From: Pseudomonas oryzae
GTDB lineage: Bacteria; Pseudomonadota; Gammaproteobacteria; Pseudomonadales; Pseudomonadaceae
DNA: 64,000 bases
Reading direction: 5' to 3'
Assembly: GCF_900104805.1 (NCBI RefSeq)
Contig: NZ_LT629751.1
Span: 4,576,001 to 4,640,000, forward strand
The position numbers and the translations under genes were made by a program. Below, piece after piece: positions 37,392 to 46,270 of the stretch; position 1 is the first letter of the stretch, and every line of letters begins with the position of its first letter. Below the pieces are notes generated by a model. That model saw only the letters and a program-made list of their open reading frames with translations. It ran no database searches and was not told the origin of the DNA.

Positions 37392-37757
37392 ATGCCCAGA
37401 CACGACAGTCGATTTAGCAACGCAGGCCGTGCCAATTGGTTCTTTCTTGGATTTCTTGCCATCGCCGGCTATTTCCTGTTCACCGAGCATCGGGCCCACG
37501 CCATACCCTACCTCCCATTTTTGTTGTTGTTGGCCTGTCCCTTGATGCACCTGTTCATGCATGGCGGTCATGGTCATGGAGGGCATGAAGGACATGAGGG
37601 TGGACGGCGCGAAGGGCATGGTGCGCACGGTGGTTGTGGCGGCCATCGGCACACCAGTACAAGCGATAAGCAACAGCAGGCGCACAAGCACGGGCAAGAA
37701 GAAAAATCAGGTGGCGAAACTTCGCAGCAAGATCAATCTCAGGAGCGAAGGTCGTGA
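37392..37757 (+). CDS. DUF2933 His-rich membrane protein
   Basis: A 121-residue protein with two hydrophobic helices (residues 14-30 and 40-56) followed by HLFMHGGHGHGGHEGHEGG and a long His/Gly/Gln tail. This matches DUF2933 proteins, found beside metal ATPases. The tail is likely a metal sink at the membrane surface. Its end overlaps the nuclease start by 4 bp. Confidence 0.78.
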   Translation: MPRHDSRFSNAGRANWFFLGFLAIAGYFLFTEHRAHAIPYLPFLLLLACPLMHLFMHGGHGHGGHEGHEGGRREGHGAHGGCGGHRHTSTSDKQQQAHKHGQEEKSGGETSQQDQSQERRS

Positions 37758-39109
37758 AACTACAGTTTCTTGGCGCCACCGGCACGGTGACCGGCTCTCG
37801 GTATCTTGTCACGGAGGGGGATACACGAGTGCTGGTCGACTGCGGTCTCTTCCAGGGAGTGAAAGCTCTGCGTCAGCGTAACTGGAAGCCCTTTCCAATC
37901 GCTCCGGCCGAGATCGACGCTGTCGTGTTGACGCACGCTCATCTTGATCACAGCGGCTACCTGCCTCGACTCATTCAAGAAGGATTCAGCGGGCCGGTTT
38001 ATTGCACGCCAGCGACACGCGCCCTGGCAGAAATCTTGTTGCCGGACAGCGGCAAGCTGCAGGAGGAGGACGCTCTGCGTGCCAATCGTTACGGCTACAG
38101 CAAACATAATCCGGCCGAGCCGTTATATACGGCTCAGCAGGCAGAGCGGGCGCTGAAGGCGTTCGATGCACGTGATTTCCATGATGCCTTCGAGATTGGA
38201 GGATTGCGCGTGCATTTCACTCCAGCCGGGCACATTCTCGGTGCCGCATGCGTGCATATTGACAATGGCACTCGCACATTGTCCTTTAGTGGCGATCTGG
38301 GCCGGCCGAATGATCCGGTGATGAAGCCCCCGTTGCCGGTCAGGCATGCGGACTACCTTGTTCTCGAGTCCACCTATGGTGACCGACGCCATACGGTCGT
38401 CGACGTAGCCGAGCAGCTAGCGAAGATCGTCAACACAACGGTCAGCAGAGGCGGGACGGTCATGTTGCCGGCTTTCGCCGTCGGGCGCGCGCAGACTCTC
38501 ATGCATCTGCTGACGCAGTTGCGAGCAGTAGGGCGTATTCCGGATGTGCCGTTTTACCTGGATAGCCCCATGGCTATCAATGTGTCACGTGTGTTCTGTC
38601 ACTTCCGGGCCCAGCATCAGCTAAGCGACGCAGAGTGTCATGCCATGTGCGAAGGCGTGACCTATGTCCATACCAGGCAGGATTCGGAGGCGCTCAGTGC
38701 AGACTCATATCCGAAGGTGATTATTGCCGGCGCCGGCATGCTTACCGGTGGGCGAATTCTGCACCACCTCAAGGCCTTGGGTGGCAACCATCGCAACACC
38801 TTGCTGATAGCAGGCTATCAGGCTGAGGGTACGCGCGGCCATGCATTGATGAATGGTATGCGCACACTAAAGATCTATGGCGAATATGTGCCTATCAACT
38901 GCCAGGTTGAAGAGATCTCCAGTCTCTCCGGGCATGCCGATTTTAGCGAAATTGGTGATTGGCTAAGCCATTTTGAGCAACCACCGCGGCAGGTTTTTCT
39001 AACTCATGGCGAGGCATTGGCTGCTGACAGCCAGCGCCGTTACCTGGAAGAGCGCCTGGGGTGGAACGTCATGGTTCCGGAAATGCTCGACGAGTTCGTT
39101 CTGGATTGA
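37754..39109 (+). CDS. Metallo-beta-lactamase/beta-CASP RNA nuclease
   Basis: A 451-residue protein of the CPSF73-like RNA processing group. It has THAHLDHSGYLPRL (the HxHxDH zinc motif, near residue 58), HILGAACVHI and SGDLGR further along, LESTYGDRRH at the beta-CASP junction, GAGMLTGGRILHHLK near residue 330, and LTHGEA at the C-terminus. Such enzymes cut RNA in the cytoplasm. Why one sits in a copper operon is unknown; it could process the operon's own mRNA or degrade damaged RNA. Confidence 0.9.
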   Translation: MKLQFLGATGTVTGSRYLVTEGDTRVLVDCGLFQGVKALRQRNWKPFPIAPAEIDAVVLTHAHLDHSGYLPRLIQEGFSGPVYCTPATRALAEILLPDSGKLQEEDALRANRYGYSKHNPAEPLYTAQQAERALKAFDARDFHDAFEIGGLRVHFTPAGHILGAACVHIDNGTRTLSFSGDLGRPNDPVMKPPLPVRHADYLVLESTYGDRRHTVVDVAEQLAKIVNTTVSRGGTVMLPAFAVGRAQTLMHLLTQLRAVGRIPDVPFYLDSPMAINVSRVFCHFRAQHQLSDAECHAMCEGVTYVHTRQDSEALSADSYPKVIIAGAGMLTGGRILHHLKALGGNHRNTLLIAGYQAEGTRGHALMNGMRTLKIYGEYVPINCQVEEISSLSGHADFSEIGDWLSHFEQPPRQVFLTHGEALAADSQRRYLEERLGWNVMVPEMLDEFVLD

Positions 39110-39123
39110 TCAGGAGCGCGCGG

Positions 39124-40260
39124 ATGGGCATGACTCGAATTTACGAGAAACACAAGGTCAGAGGCCTGCAAGCTGTGCTCGATGCCGCCGGAGTCCACCT
39201 CGACGGCAGTCGACCGTGGGACTTACGGGTACACGATTCGAGGCTGTTCGGACGCCTGCGCCGACAGGGCAGCCTCGGTCTCGGCGAAGCCTACATGGAC
39301 GAATGGTGGGACTGCGAGCAACTGGACGAGTGCGTCGCGCGTCTGTTGCGCGCGGGTGCCGATCACCGGCTCACCGGCAGTTTACTCGAGCGCTGGTACG
39401 AATGGCGGGCGCAACTGCTGAACCTCCAGTCGCGTTGCCGTGCCTGGATCGTTGGTGAGCGACACTACGACCTCGGCTATGAGCTGTTCGCACGCATGCT
39501 GGATCGCCGCATGACCTACACCTGTGGCTACTGGCAGGGCGCGGCTAGCTTGGAGGAGGCGCAGGAAAGGAAACTGGAACTGGTGTGCCGGAAACTCGGC
39601 CTAAAGGCGGGGGACCGCGTGCTTGACATCGGCTGCGGCTGGGGCAGTTTCGCCGAGTATGCCGCTTCCCGCTACGGCGCTCAGGTAGTCGGTATCACCA
39701 TTTCCCGGGATCAGGCGCGTTACGCTGCCGAACGCTGTCGCGAACTCCCGGTGGAAATTCGCCTCCAGGATTACCGCGACGTGGACGGCTGCTTCGATCA
39801 CCTCGTATCGCTGGGGATGTTCGAACATGTCGGCGTAAAGAATTACCGCATTTACATGGCGACCGCGCACCGTCTGCTGCGCGACGACGGTTTGTTCCTG
39901 CTGCATACCATCGGCAGCAACACCTCGGTGCATACGACCGATCCCTGGATCGGCCAATACATCTTCCCGAACGGCATGCTGCCTTCGATTGCGCAAATTG
40001 GCCTGGCCATCGAAACACGTTTCGTGATGGAGGACTGGCACAACTTCGGTGCCGATTACGACAAAACGCTGATGGCTTGGTACTCCAACTTCGAATGCCG
40101 CTGGCCAGAGTTGGCTGGGCACTACGACCAGCGCTTTTTCCGCATGTGGCGTTACTACCTGTTGACTTGCGCCGGTTCGTTTCGGGCGCGCAAGAACCAA
40201 TTGTGGCAAATCGTGTTGAGCAAGCACGGCTGCGCGGGCGGCTACGGCCGCCTGCGTTAG
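39124..40260 (+). CDS. cfa: Cyclopropane-fatty-acyl-phospholipid synthase
   Basis: A 378-residue enzyme that methylenates cis double bonds of phospholipid acyl chains using S-adenosylmethionine. It has the N-terminal lipid-binding domain (GLGEAYMDEWWDCEQLDE near residue 60) and the Rossmann methyltransferase core with LDIGCGWGSFAEYAA near residue 170, VVGITISRDQ, and SLGMFEHVG near residue 240. It lies 14 bp after the nuclease and is followed by a SAM synthetase. Starts at 39,124 or 39,130. Island-borne, in addition to any host cfa. Confidence 0.92.
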   Translation: MGMTRIYEKHKVRGLQAVLDAAGVHLDGSRPWDLRVHDSRLFGRLRRQGSLGLGEAYMDEWWDCEQLDECVARLLRAGADHRLTGSLLERWYEWRAQLLNLQSRCRAWIVGERHYDLGYELFARMLDRRMTYTCGYWQGAASLEEAQERKLELVCRKLGLKAGDRVLDIGCGWGSFAEYAASRYGAQVVGITISRDQARYAAERCRELPVEIRLQDYRDVDGCFDHLVSLGMFEHVGVKNYRIYMATAHRLLRDDGLFLLHTIGSNTSVHTTDPWIGQYIFPNGMLPSIAQIGLAIETRFVMEDWHNFGADYDKTLMAWYSNFECRWPELAGHYDQRFFRMWRYYLLTCAGSFRARKNQLWQIVLSKHGCAGGYGRLR

Positions 40261-40294
40261 GGCATCCACCAATCGAGGTGACGCGGGAGGGTAC

Positions 40295-41479
40295 ATGGGC
40301 GACGTGACCCGGTTCGTCATTACCACCAGCAAACACTTGCACCGGTTGAGCGAAGCCGAGATGTGCGAGCACAAGGGTATCGGTCATCCGGATAGCCTGT
40401 GCGATGGTGTCGCGGAGGCCGTGTCGCTGGCGCTCAACCGCGCGTACCTGAAAGCCTTCGGACGCATCCAGCATTACAACGTCGACAAGGCCTTGTTGAT
40501 CGGTGGCGAGAGCCTGCCGCGCTTTGGCGGTGGACAGGTGCTGACGCCGATGCGCCTGATCCTGTGCGGTCGAGCCAGTCCCCTGCCGGACGCTGGGCTG
40601 GCCGAATTGGTGAGAGGCGTAGCATACCGCTATCTATCCAAAAACCTGCGCTGCGATCCGGCATTGTTCGAAATCGAATGTGCGGTACGTACCGGCAGCC
40701 CCAATCTGCAGCAGGCATTCGCGCGCGGGATGTCCCACGCCCTGGCCAACGACACCTCCTTCGGAATCGGCTTCGCACCATACTCGCCCCTCGAGATCCA
40801 GGTGCTGCAACTGGGGACGCTATTGCACTCGGTCGAGTTTCAAGCGCGATTTCCGGCCGCGGGCGACGACTACAAGGTCATGGGCGCGCGGGTTGGCGAC
40901 AGGATGACGTTCACCGTCGCGTTGGCGCTCATCGATCGGGAGATTCGCCATGCGACAGACTATTTTGCAATCAAACACGCGATTGCCGAGCATCTACGCG
41001 CGACTCTGGTGAGCCCCTGTGATCTCGCCATCAATACGCTCGACGATCCGAACGCGAGCGGTGTGGAGGGGATCTACCTGACCGTGTCCGGATTGAGCGC
41101 TGAGCAGGGCGACGACGGCCAGGTCGGGCGCGGCAACCGCATGAACGGCCTGATCACGCCCTGCCGCAGCATGTCACTTGAAGCCGTAGCAGGGAAGAAC
41201 CCGGTTTCCCATGTCGGCAAGCTGTACAACGCGCTCGCATGGGAAATAGCACGTGCCATCGTCGCCGAGGTCGAGAGCGTGGATGAAGCCACAGTGCAAT
41301 TATTGTCGCGCATCGGCCAGCCAGTCGATCAGCCGGCGTTGGTGGCTATCGAGCTGGGGTGTAGGGGCAGGCTGAACGAACGCATGCGCCAGGAGATACG
41401 CAGTCTCGTGGATGTGCACCTGTCAGGCATTGAGCGCATCTCCGAGCGCCTGATACGTGGCGAGATACCGGCATTTTGA
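40295..41479 (+). CDS. Archaeal-type methionine adenosyltransferase
   Basis: A 394-residue S-adenosylmethionine synthetase of the archaeal family (PF01941 type), not the bacterial MetK type. Signature segments: CEHKGIGHPDSLCDGVAEAV near residue 24, GGESLPRFGGGQVLTPM near residue 70, NTLDDPNASGVEGIYLTVSG near residue 248, and GRGNRMNGLITP then GKNPVSHVGKLYN near residue 280. It makes SAM from methionine and ATP. Last gene of the run, 34 bp after cfa, suggesting a private SAM supply for Cfa and the ICMT-like enzyme. Confidence 0.92.
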   Translation: MGDVTRFVITTSKHLHRLSEAEMCEHKGIGHPDSLCDGVAEAVSLALNRAYLKAFGRIQHYNVDKALLIGGESLPRFGGGQVLTPMRLILCGRASPLPDAGLAELVRGVAYRYLSKNLRCDPALFEIECAVRTGSPNLQQAFARGMSHALANDTSFGIGFAPYSPLEIQVLQLGTLLHSVEFQARFPAAGDDYKVMGARVGDRMTFTVALALIDREIRHATDYFAIKHAIAEHLRATLVSPCDLAINTLDDPNASGVEGIYLTVSGLSAEQGDDGQVGRGNRMNGLITPCRSMSLEAVAGKNPVSHVGKLYNALAWEIARAIVAEVESVDEATVQLLSRIGQPVDQPALVAIELGCRGRLNERMRQEIRSLVDVHLSGIERISERLIRGEIPAF

Positions 41480-41920
41480 GCCCCTTCGTGGCAGCTCTAT
41501 TAACTCACGTCTGGACTGAGCCAGGCAGCGGCGAGCACCGCTCCTGGCCTCCGAGCGTCGGGTTTAGTGCTTACAGGGCTTCCTGCATGGCTTGCAGAAA
41601 TTCGCAATCGGTGACCTGGCTCAGTCCAGTTCCAGCAGGCTCGACATCCGCTTGAGGGGTCGTGTCCCGGGAAGTGGTGTAACGGAGGTCTAGCCGAAGC
41701 GCCTATGTGCCCGGCCGGATGAGCGTGGACTGGGGGGCCGGATGGCGTGGAATCCGCGGTGTTGCTCGCAACCCATCATTCCCCGGACAATTTTTCAAGC
41801 TATTCACGCAGGGCTATCTCGTCGAGTCCTCCGGTGTATTGCAGCGTGCCGTTGATCACGATGCCCAGACGCTCACCATGGAGGCCCCTTCTGGCTATTG
41901 GTATTTCACGCATTGTTTCA
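41480..41920. other. Intergenic stretch with inverted repeat pair and gene scraps
   Basis: 441 bp between the convergent SAM synthetase and ubiB genes. It holds the 15-bp inverted repeat pair at 41,511 and 41,615. On the minus strand, short open stretches look like coding debris: about 41 codons ending QVTDCEFLQAMQEAL with its stop near 41,570, and about 40 codons near 41,800-41,920 with GERLGIVINGTLQYTGGLDE, reminiscent of the end of an ABC ATPase. Neither can be a full gene. Confidence 0.4.
41511..41629. repeat. 15-bp perfect inverted repeat pair, 89-bp spacer
   Basis: CTGGACTGAGCCAGG at 41,511-41,525 and its exact complement CCTGGCTCAGTCCAG at 41,615-41,629. The first copy contains its own small near-palindrome. 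The pair lies just after the eight-gene operon and could fold as a large stem-loop, or be ends of a small element. Confidence 0.7.
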
Positions 41921-43513
41921 TCATAGACTTCCTGAACGGGAAATGCCCCGCGCCAGGCGCACGGTGAACCATAACGCCAGCGCATAGCCGGCAGCCGCGA
42001 GCATCGGTATGTCCCCGAGCCGCGGCCCGATGGAGTTCAGCATCAGCAGCGAGGCGGCGATATAGAGGCCCAGCGTCACGAGTGCCAAGGCCATACGGTT
42101 ACTTGCGCGGTCGATATGGCCCTCCAGACGCTCCATTCCATGATGCTGCAAGCGAATTTCAAGGCTATTGGCGCGCAGGCGATGGATCAGGGCGCCGAGC
42201 TCGGCCGGCAGTTCTTGCGCCCCAGAGGCCATTTCGAAACGCAATCGCTGCCACCCAGTTTCGGCGCCGACGCCGGTGTTGGCTTCGAGCACCGCTTCGG
42301 CCTTGGCGAGTAGGCCTGCCAGCAGCTTGAACTCCGGGTCGAGGCTGCGCACGACATTTTCCATCAGCGCCATCGCCCGCATCAGCACCAACAAGTTGTG
42401 CGGAAGGCGCATATGGCGTCCCTCCCCAAGACGCGCGACGCGCAAGAACACTTCGGCGAGCGACCAGTCCTTGAGCGGCAACCCGGCATATTCTTCGATG
42501 ATTTCCTGCAATCCGTGGCGGAACTCGTCGCGTTTCAGCTCCCCCTCCAGCAACCCCAACTCCACGGCAGCGTCGAGCAGCCATCCGCCGTCCTGATGCA
42601 CGAACGCCAGCAGGAATGCCGCGAGATGGCGCCGCATGTGCGGACTCAGTACCCCGACGATGCCGAAGTCGTGGAAACAGAGTCGACCGTCCGCCCTGAC
42701 AAACAAGTTGCCCGGATGCGGATCGCCATGAAACACGCCCATGGCGAATATCTGCTGGAGATAGGCCTCCACGAACACCTGCGCCAAGCGCGGGCCGTCC
42801 TCCCCGATCGAAGGATCATCCACGCGCCGCCCGCTGCTCATCTCCTGCACCAGGACCGACTCGCAGTAGAGATCGTCGATCAGCGCCGGCACGTAAACGG
42901 TGTCCGAGTCCTGGAAGGCTTCGACGAAATGCTTGATCTGGTGTGCCTCCTTGCGAAAGTCCGTTTCCTTGCGCAGGTTGGCCCATATCTCGTCGATGAT
43001 CGTGAGTGGCTCATAGCGTCGCAGCCACGGCGAAAGCATGAGCAGCATGCGCATCACGCCCCGCAGCAAGCGCATGTCTCGATCAATCTCGGCCTTGATG
43101 TCGGGTCGCCGGATCTTCACGACCACCCGGCGACCGTCACACATCCGCGCTTTGTGCACTTGCGCAATCGAGGCTGCCGCCAAGGGTTGCGGCTCGAACT
43201 CGGCAAACAGCTCGGCGATGGGCCGGCCCAGGGCGCTCTCCGCTTCGCGAACCGCGACATCGTTGGCAAACGGCGCGACCCGATCCTGCAGGCATTGCAG
43301 CTCCTGGATGTACTCCTCAGGCAGCAGATCGCGGTGCAAGCTCAATCCTTGACCGAGCTTGACGAACGCAGTGCCCAACTGCTCGAGCGTACCGCGCAAA
43401 TGCTGTGCGGGCGTGATTGCCGGGTGCCGCAAGTGAAGGTGCACCAGCAGCCACCAGAACAGGTAACCGCCGATGGTGGAGGTGATCTGGAACAGTCTTC
43501 TGAGACCAGACAC
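41921..43513 (-). CDS. UbiB/AarF-family atypical kinase
   Basis: A 530-residue ABC1-family protein. I choose GTG at 43,513 because AAGGAG precedes it by 6 bp and the protein then starts like its relatives; an ATG at 43,630 would add 39 residues. Family motifs: KLGQGLSLHRDLLPEEY (KxGQ), AAASIAQVHKA (AxAS nucleotide loop), VVVKIRRP (lysine), ETDFRKEA, and GVFHGDPHPGNLF with HDFGIVG. Two C-terminal membrane helices. UbiB proteins support quinone synthesis or lipid handling at membranes. Convergent with the SAM synthetase. Confidence 0.9.
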   Translation of the reverse strand: MSGLRRLFQITSTIGGYLFWWLLVHLHLRHPAITPAQHLRGTLEQLGTAFVKLGQGLSLHRDLLPEEYIQELQCLQDRVAPFANDVAVREAESALGRPIAELFAEFEPQPLAAASIAQVHKARMCDGRRVVVKIRRPDIKAEIDRDMRLLRGVMRMLLMLSPWLRRYEPLTIIDEIWANLRKETDFRKEAHQIKHFVEAFQDSDTVYVPALIDDLYCESVLVQEMSSGRRVDDPSIGEDGPRLAQVFVEAYLQQIFAMGVFHGDPHPGNLFVRADGRLCFHDFGIVGVLSPHMRRHLAAFLLAFVHQDGGWLLDAAVELGLLEGELKRDEFRHGLQEIIEEYAGLPLKDWSLAEVFLRVARLGEGRHMRLPHNLLVLMRAMALMENVVRSLDPEFKLLAGLLAKAEAVLEANTGVGAETGWQRLRFEMASGAQELPAELGALIHRLRANSLEIRLQHHGMERLEGHIDRASNRMALALVTLGLYIAASLLMLNSIGPRLGDIPMLAAAGYALALWFTVRLARGISRSGSL

Positions 43514-43775
43514 GATGTCTCCTTGAGCACGCCCGCCGTGACCGAGCACGATCTGCTGTATCAACCCGTACAGGGTACAGTCGCCGTATTGAAATGCGAG
43601 CGATGCAAGGCCAGTGGGCGAAGGCCTCACGCACCGCTCGAGTTGCTCTGGTCAAGGCGCGCATCTGCAGAGGCATTGACGAAACGAACGCTGCTCCAGT
43701 CGTGTTTGGCTGGAAGAAGTTCGACCTGGAAGTTGCATGGTTCATAAGTGAATTAACGGAACTGACTTTTGGCGG

Positions 43776-44282
43776 TCACAGCAAAACCGGTTGATCGGGC
43801 AGCTCATTGCGCCCTCCGGCGGTTGCCGGGAAATGCTGTGCCATGAGCCTGGTTACGGCACGAATCCCTTCCAGTGCTCCCTCCTCAAAGCGCCCCTGCC
43901 TGAAGGCTTGCTCCATGGCTAAACAGATCTCCTCCCATGCACTGGCCCCGACTTGGGCATGAATGCCACGGTCGGCCACGATCTCGACGTCGCGATCGGC
44001 CAACAGCAGGTAAATCAGCACGCCGTTGTTGTGCTCGGTATCCCACGCCCGTAGCAGTGAGAAAACCTCGAGCGCTCGCTCACGCGGCGATTGTCCGCGC
44101 CATAGTTCGACTGCTTGCAATGCCCCTTCCACAGCAAAGCGGATCTGCCCGGCATGGGTGCACTCGCTCGCCGCAATCTCCGCCTGAATCGCGTTCAGCG
44201 TCTTTGGGGGGAAGGCACGCTTGAGCTGCCGGGGTGACATTGTCAGGTGGCGAACCACGCGCCTGTAGTTGTTCTTCACCAT
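43776..44282 (-). CDS. TPM-domain protein (short, cytoplasmic)
   Basis: A 168-residue TPM-domain (Psb32/TLP18.3-type) protein without signal peptide. The core NNGVLIYLLLADRDVEIVAD near residue 86 and the acidic/aromatic helix that follows are recognisable. It overlaps the larger TPM gene by 7 bp, as in many lemA operons, where a short second TPM protein follows. Role thought to be envelope or membrane-protein maintenance; not established. Confidence 0.85.
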   Translation of the reverse strand: MVKNNYRRVVRHLTMSPRQLKRAFPPKTLNAIQAEIAASECTHAGQIRFAVEGALQAVELWRGQSPRERALEVFSLLRAWDTEHNNGVLIYLLLADRDVEIVADRGIHAQVGASAWEEICLAMEQAFRQGRFEEGALEGIRAVTRLMAQHFPATAGGRNELPDQPVLL

Positions 44283-45121
44283 CGTCCCGATGCGCCTCCC
44301 CCGCCGAATCCGCCTCCACCACCACCGAAGCCGCCACGGCGGCGTCCACCGGGCCGGCCGCCGCTGTACCAGCCACCATGCCTGCCGCCTCCACCGAGAA
44401 GAATAAATACGAACGCCATCAGTCCTGCGCCAAGTGCAACCGGGGTGGCGTCGATCAGTAACCAGGTCAGCAGCGCCACTCCGGCGCCAGTTACCGACGC
44501 TGCTGGTAAACGCCCCAGCAGTTTTCGCAGCACCCCGCCCACCACAAAGACCAGCATCACAATCAAGGGAATCGATTTCGAGAGCTCATCCTGAGCCCCA
44601 TTCGCTCCACGTTTGGGGGGCGGTAGTGGTTCGCCATCTATAATGGCGATCATCTGGTCTACGCCAGCCTCGATGCCGTCATAGAAGTCGCCTTGGCGGA
44701 AGCGTGGCACGATGGTCTCGCTGATAATGCGCTTGGCTGTGGCATCGTTGAGAACGCCCTCCAGGCCATAGCCCACTTCAATGCGCAGGGTCCGTTCATT
44801 TTTCGCAACGATCAGCAGTGCACCATCGTCGATCTTCTGGCGCCCCAGCCGCCACTGCTCGACTACCCGCAGGGAATACTGTTCTATCGATTCCTCTCCG
44901 GTGCTAGGGACAATTAGCACGGCCAGCTGGCTGCCTTTTGCTACCTCGAAGCGTTGCAGCTTGCCTTCCAGGCGGGCTACCTGCTCGGCCGAGAGTGACG
45001 CTGTCAGATCAGTGACCCGGGCCGTCAAGGGCGACATCGCTACTGGTTGGGCCTCGGCCGCCAGGCACCAACCGAGGAGCAGTGCCAGCAGCCCGGCTCT
45101 CGCTGCAATGAGCGTACTCAT
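44276..45121 (-). CDS. TPM-domain membrane protein with Gly-rich tail
   Basis: A 281-residue protein: signal peptide (to about residue 24), periplasmic TPM domain (DDGALLIVAKNERTLRIEVG near residue 98, then RIISETIVPRFRQGDFYDG), two transmembrane helices (near residues 182-200 and 210-240), and a C-terminal Gly/Arg/Phe-rich tail (GGGGGFGGGGASGRW). This is the standard architecture of the TPM protein encoded after lemA. It overlaps both neighbours. Confidence 0.9.
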   Translation of the reverse strand: MSTLIAARAGLLALLLGWCLAAEAQPVAMSPLTARVTDLTASLSAEQVARLEGKLQRFEVAKGSQLAVLIVPSTGEESIEQYSLRVVEQWRLGRQKIDDGALLIVAKNERTLRIEVGYGLEGVLNDATAKRIISETIVPRFRQGDFYDGIEAGVDQMIAIIDGEPLPPPKRGANGAQDELSKSIPLIVMLVFVVGGVLRKLLGRLPAASVTGAGVALLTWLLIDATPVALGAGLMAFVFILLGGGGRHGGWYSGGRPGGRRRGGFGGGGGGFGGGGASGRW

Positions 45122-45753
45122 CAGTTGCTCGGCTGCGGCGCGCCGCTTTGCGGTTTATCCGGAGAGTTCCCGAAATTCACCTGTGGGGGTGTGGCAATGG
45201 CCCGTTCGTTCTCAACGCTGAAGTTAGGCTTGATCTTGTAGCCGAACACCATCGCAGTCAGGTTGGAGGGGAAGCTGCGTACCGTGACGTTGTACTCCTG
45301 CACCGCCTGGATATAGCGGTTGCGTGCCACGGTGATGCGGTTTTCAGTGCCTTCCAGTTGAGCCTGCAAGTCGCGAAAGGCGGCATCCGCCTTCAGCTGC
45401 GGGTAGTTCTCAGACACCACTAGTAGCCTCGACAGAGCGCCAGACAACTGGGCCTGGGCCTCTTGGAAGCGGGCGAAGGCCTGCGGATCATTGACCAGCT
45501 CCGGCGTAGCCTGGATGCCGCCGACCCGGGAGCGGGCGGCCGTTACCTGCTCCAGCACCTCCTTCTCGTGGGCAGCATAGCCCTTGACCGTGTTGACTAG
45601 GTTGGGCACCAGGTCGGTACGGCGCTGGTACTGGTTCAACACCTCGGACCAACTTGACTTGGTTTGTTCGTCTGTCGACTGCAAGGTGTTGTAGCCGCAG
45701 CCGGAGATGCTAAGGACCAACGTAATGAGCAGCAGGCTCAATAGTTTTCGCAT
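45121..45753 (-). CDS. lemA: LemA-family lipoprotein
   Basis: A 210-residue LemA-type protein, first gene of the lemA-tpm-tpm operon. It has a lipoprotein signal (LVLSISGC, lipobox Cys near residue 19), then the family's helical bundle with QYQRRTDLVPNLVNTVKGYA near residue 43 and YNVTVRSFPSNLTAMVFGY near the end. Function unknown; the operon is linked with envelope stress. Not the sensor kinase also once called LemA (GacS). Confidence 0.9.
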   Translation of the reverse strand: MRKLLSLLLITLVLSISGCGYNTLQSTDEQTKSSWSEVLNQYQRRTDLVPNLVNTVKGYAAHEKEVLEQVTAARSRVGGIQATPELVNDPQAFARFQEAQAQLSGALSRLLVVSENYPQLKADAAFRDLQAQLEGTENRITVARNRYIQAVQEYNVTVRSFPSNLTAMVFGYKIKPNFSVENERAIATPPQVNFGNSPDKPQSGAPQPSN

Positions 45754-46270
45754 TATCGTGATCTCCCAGCAAGCTGAAATTATTCTTCATATATAGCAGG
45801 CTTGTTTGATGGTAGGCAACAAGGCTGGACTTTTTTGATTCTGACGGAGAGATTACGGTGGCGTAAGCTTTTGTTGGCTTGTGTTTCTTTGGCGGTTTTT
45901 CAATATTGTTTTCGGTGTTTGTGGTGATTCCGCTTCTGGTGGGTTGGCTTTCATTGGCTTGATGTTGTATTTATATGTATTTGGATCGTTTGCGCGGGAT
46001 TTTTTGTGAATTTTATTTGGTTTTCCAGGCGGCCTGCGCTGTATTGAGTTTGGTTGTTCATCGGGGTTGTCTTTAGTGGTTGGTGTGCATGTTTTTAAGT
46101 GATGTATTGGATGAATCTGTAAGTCTCATGGGCTGGTGAGGTGGTCCCTCCCGCGGGGCCTTTCTCGATGAGTTAAGCCGGACAACCTGCTGCGGGATCT
46201 GGGGCCGAAATCACCGGCAAACGGCCGTCGATCAGTTACGCTGAAATCATCGTTGATCCAGGGGAAATCC
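45754..46270. other. AT-rich, G/T-skewed intergenic region
   Basis: 517 bp between divergent lemA and pap with no convincing coding frame. From about 45,830 to 46,110 the plus strand is strikingly rich in G and T. The last ~100 bp return to normal composition and should hold the pap promoter. It must also hold the lemA promoter. A target for MvaT-type silencers is plausible from the AT content. Confidence 0.6.

Noticed and set aside
36866-37757. Whether the His-rich protein at 37,392 is a shadow frame
   Set aside because: Kept as a gene: the two membrane helices, tight operon spacing and DUF2933 pattern outweigh the low-complexity tail.
42398-43747. 449-codon plus-strand frame over ubiB
   Set aside because: Antisense of a clear UbiB protein; the translated sequence has no recognisable domain.
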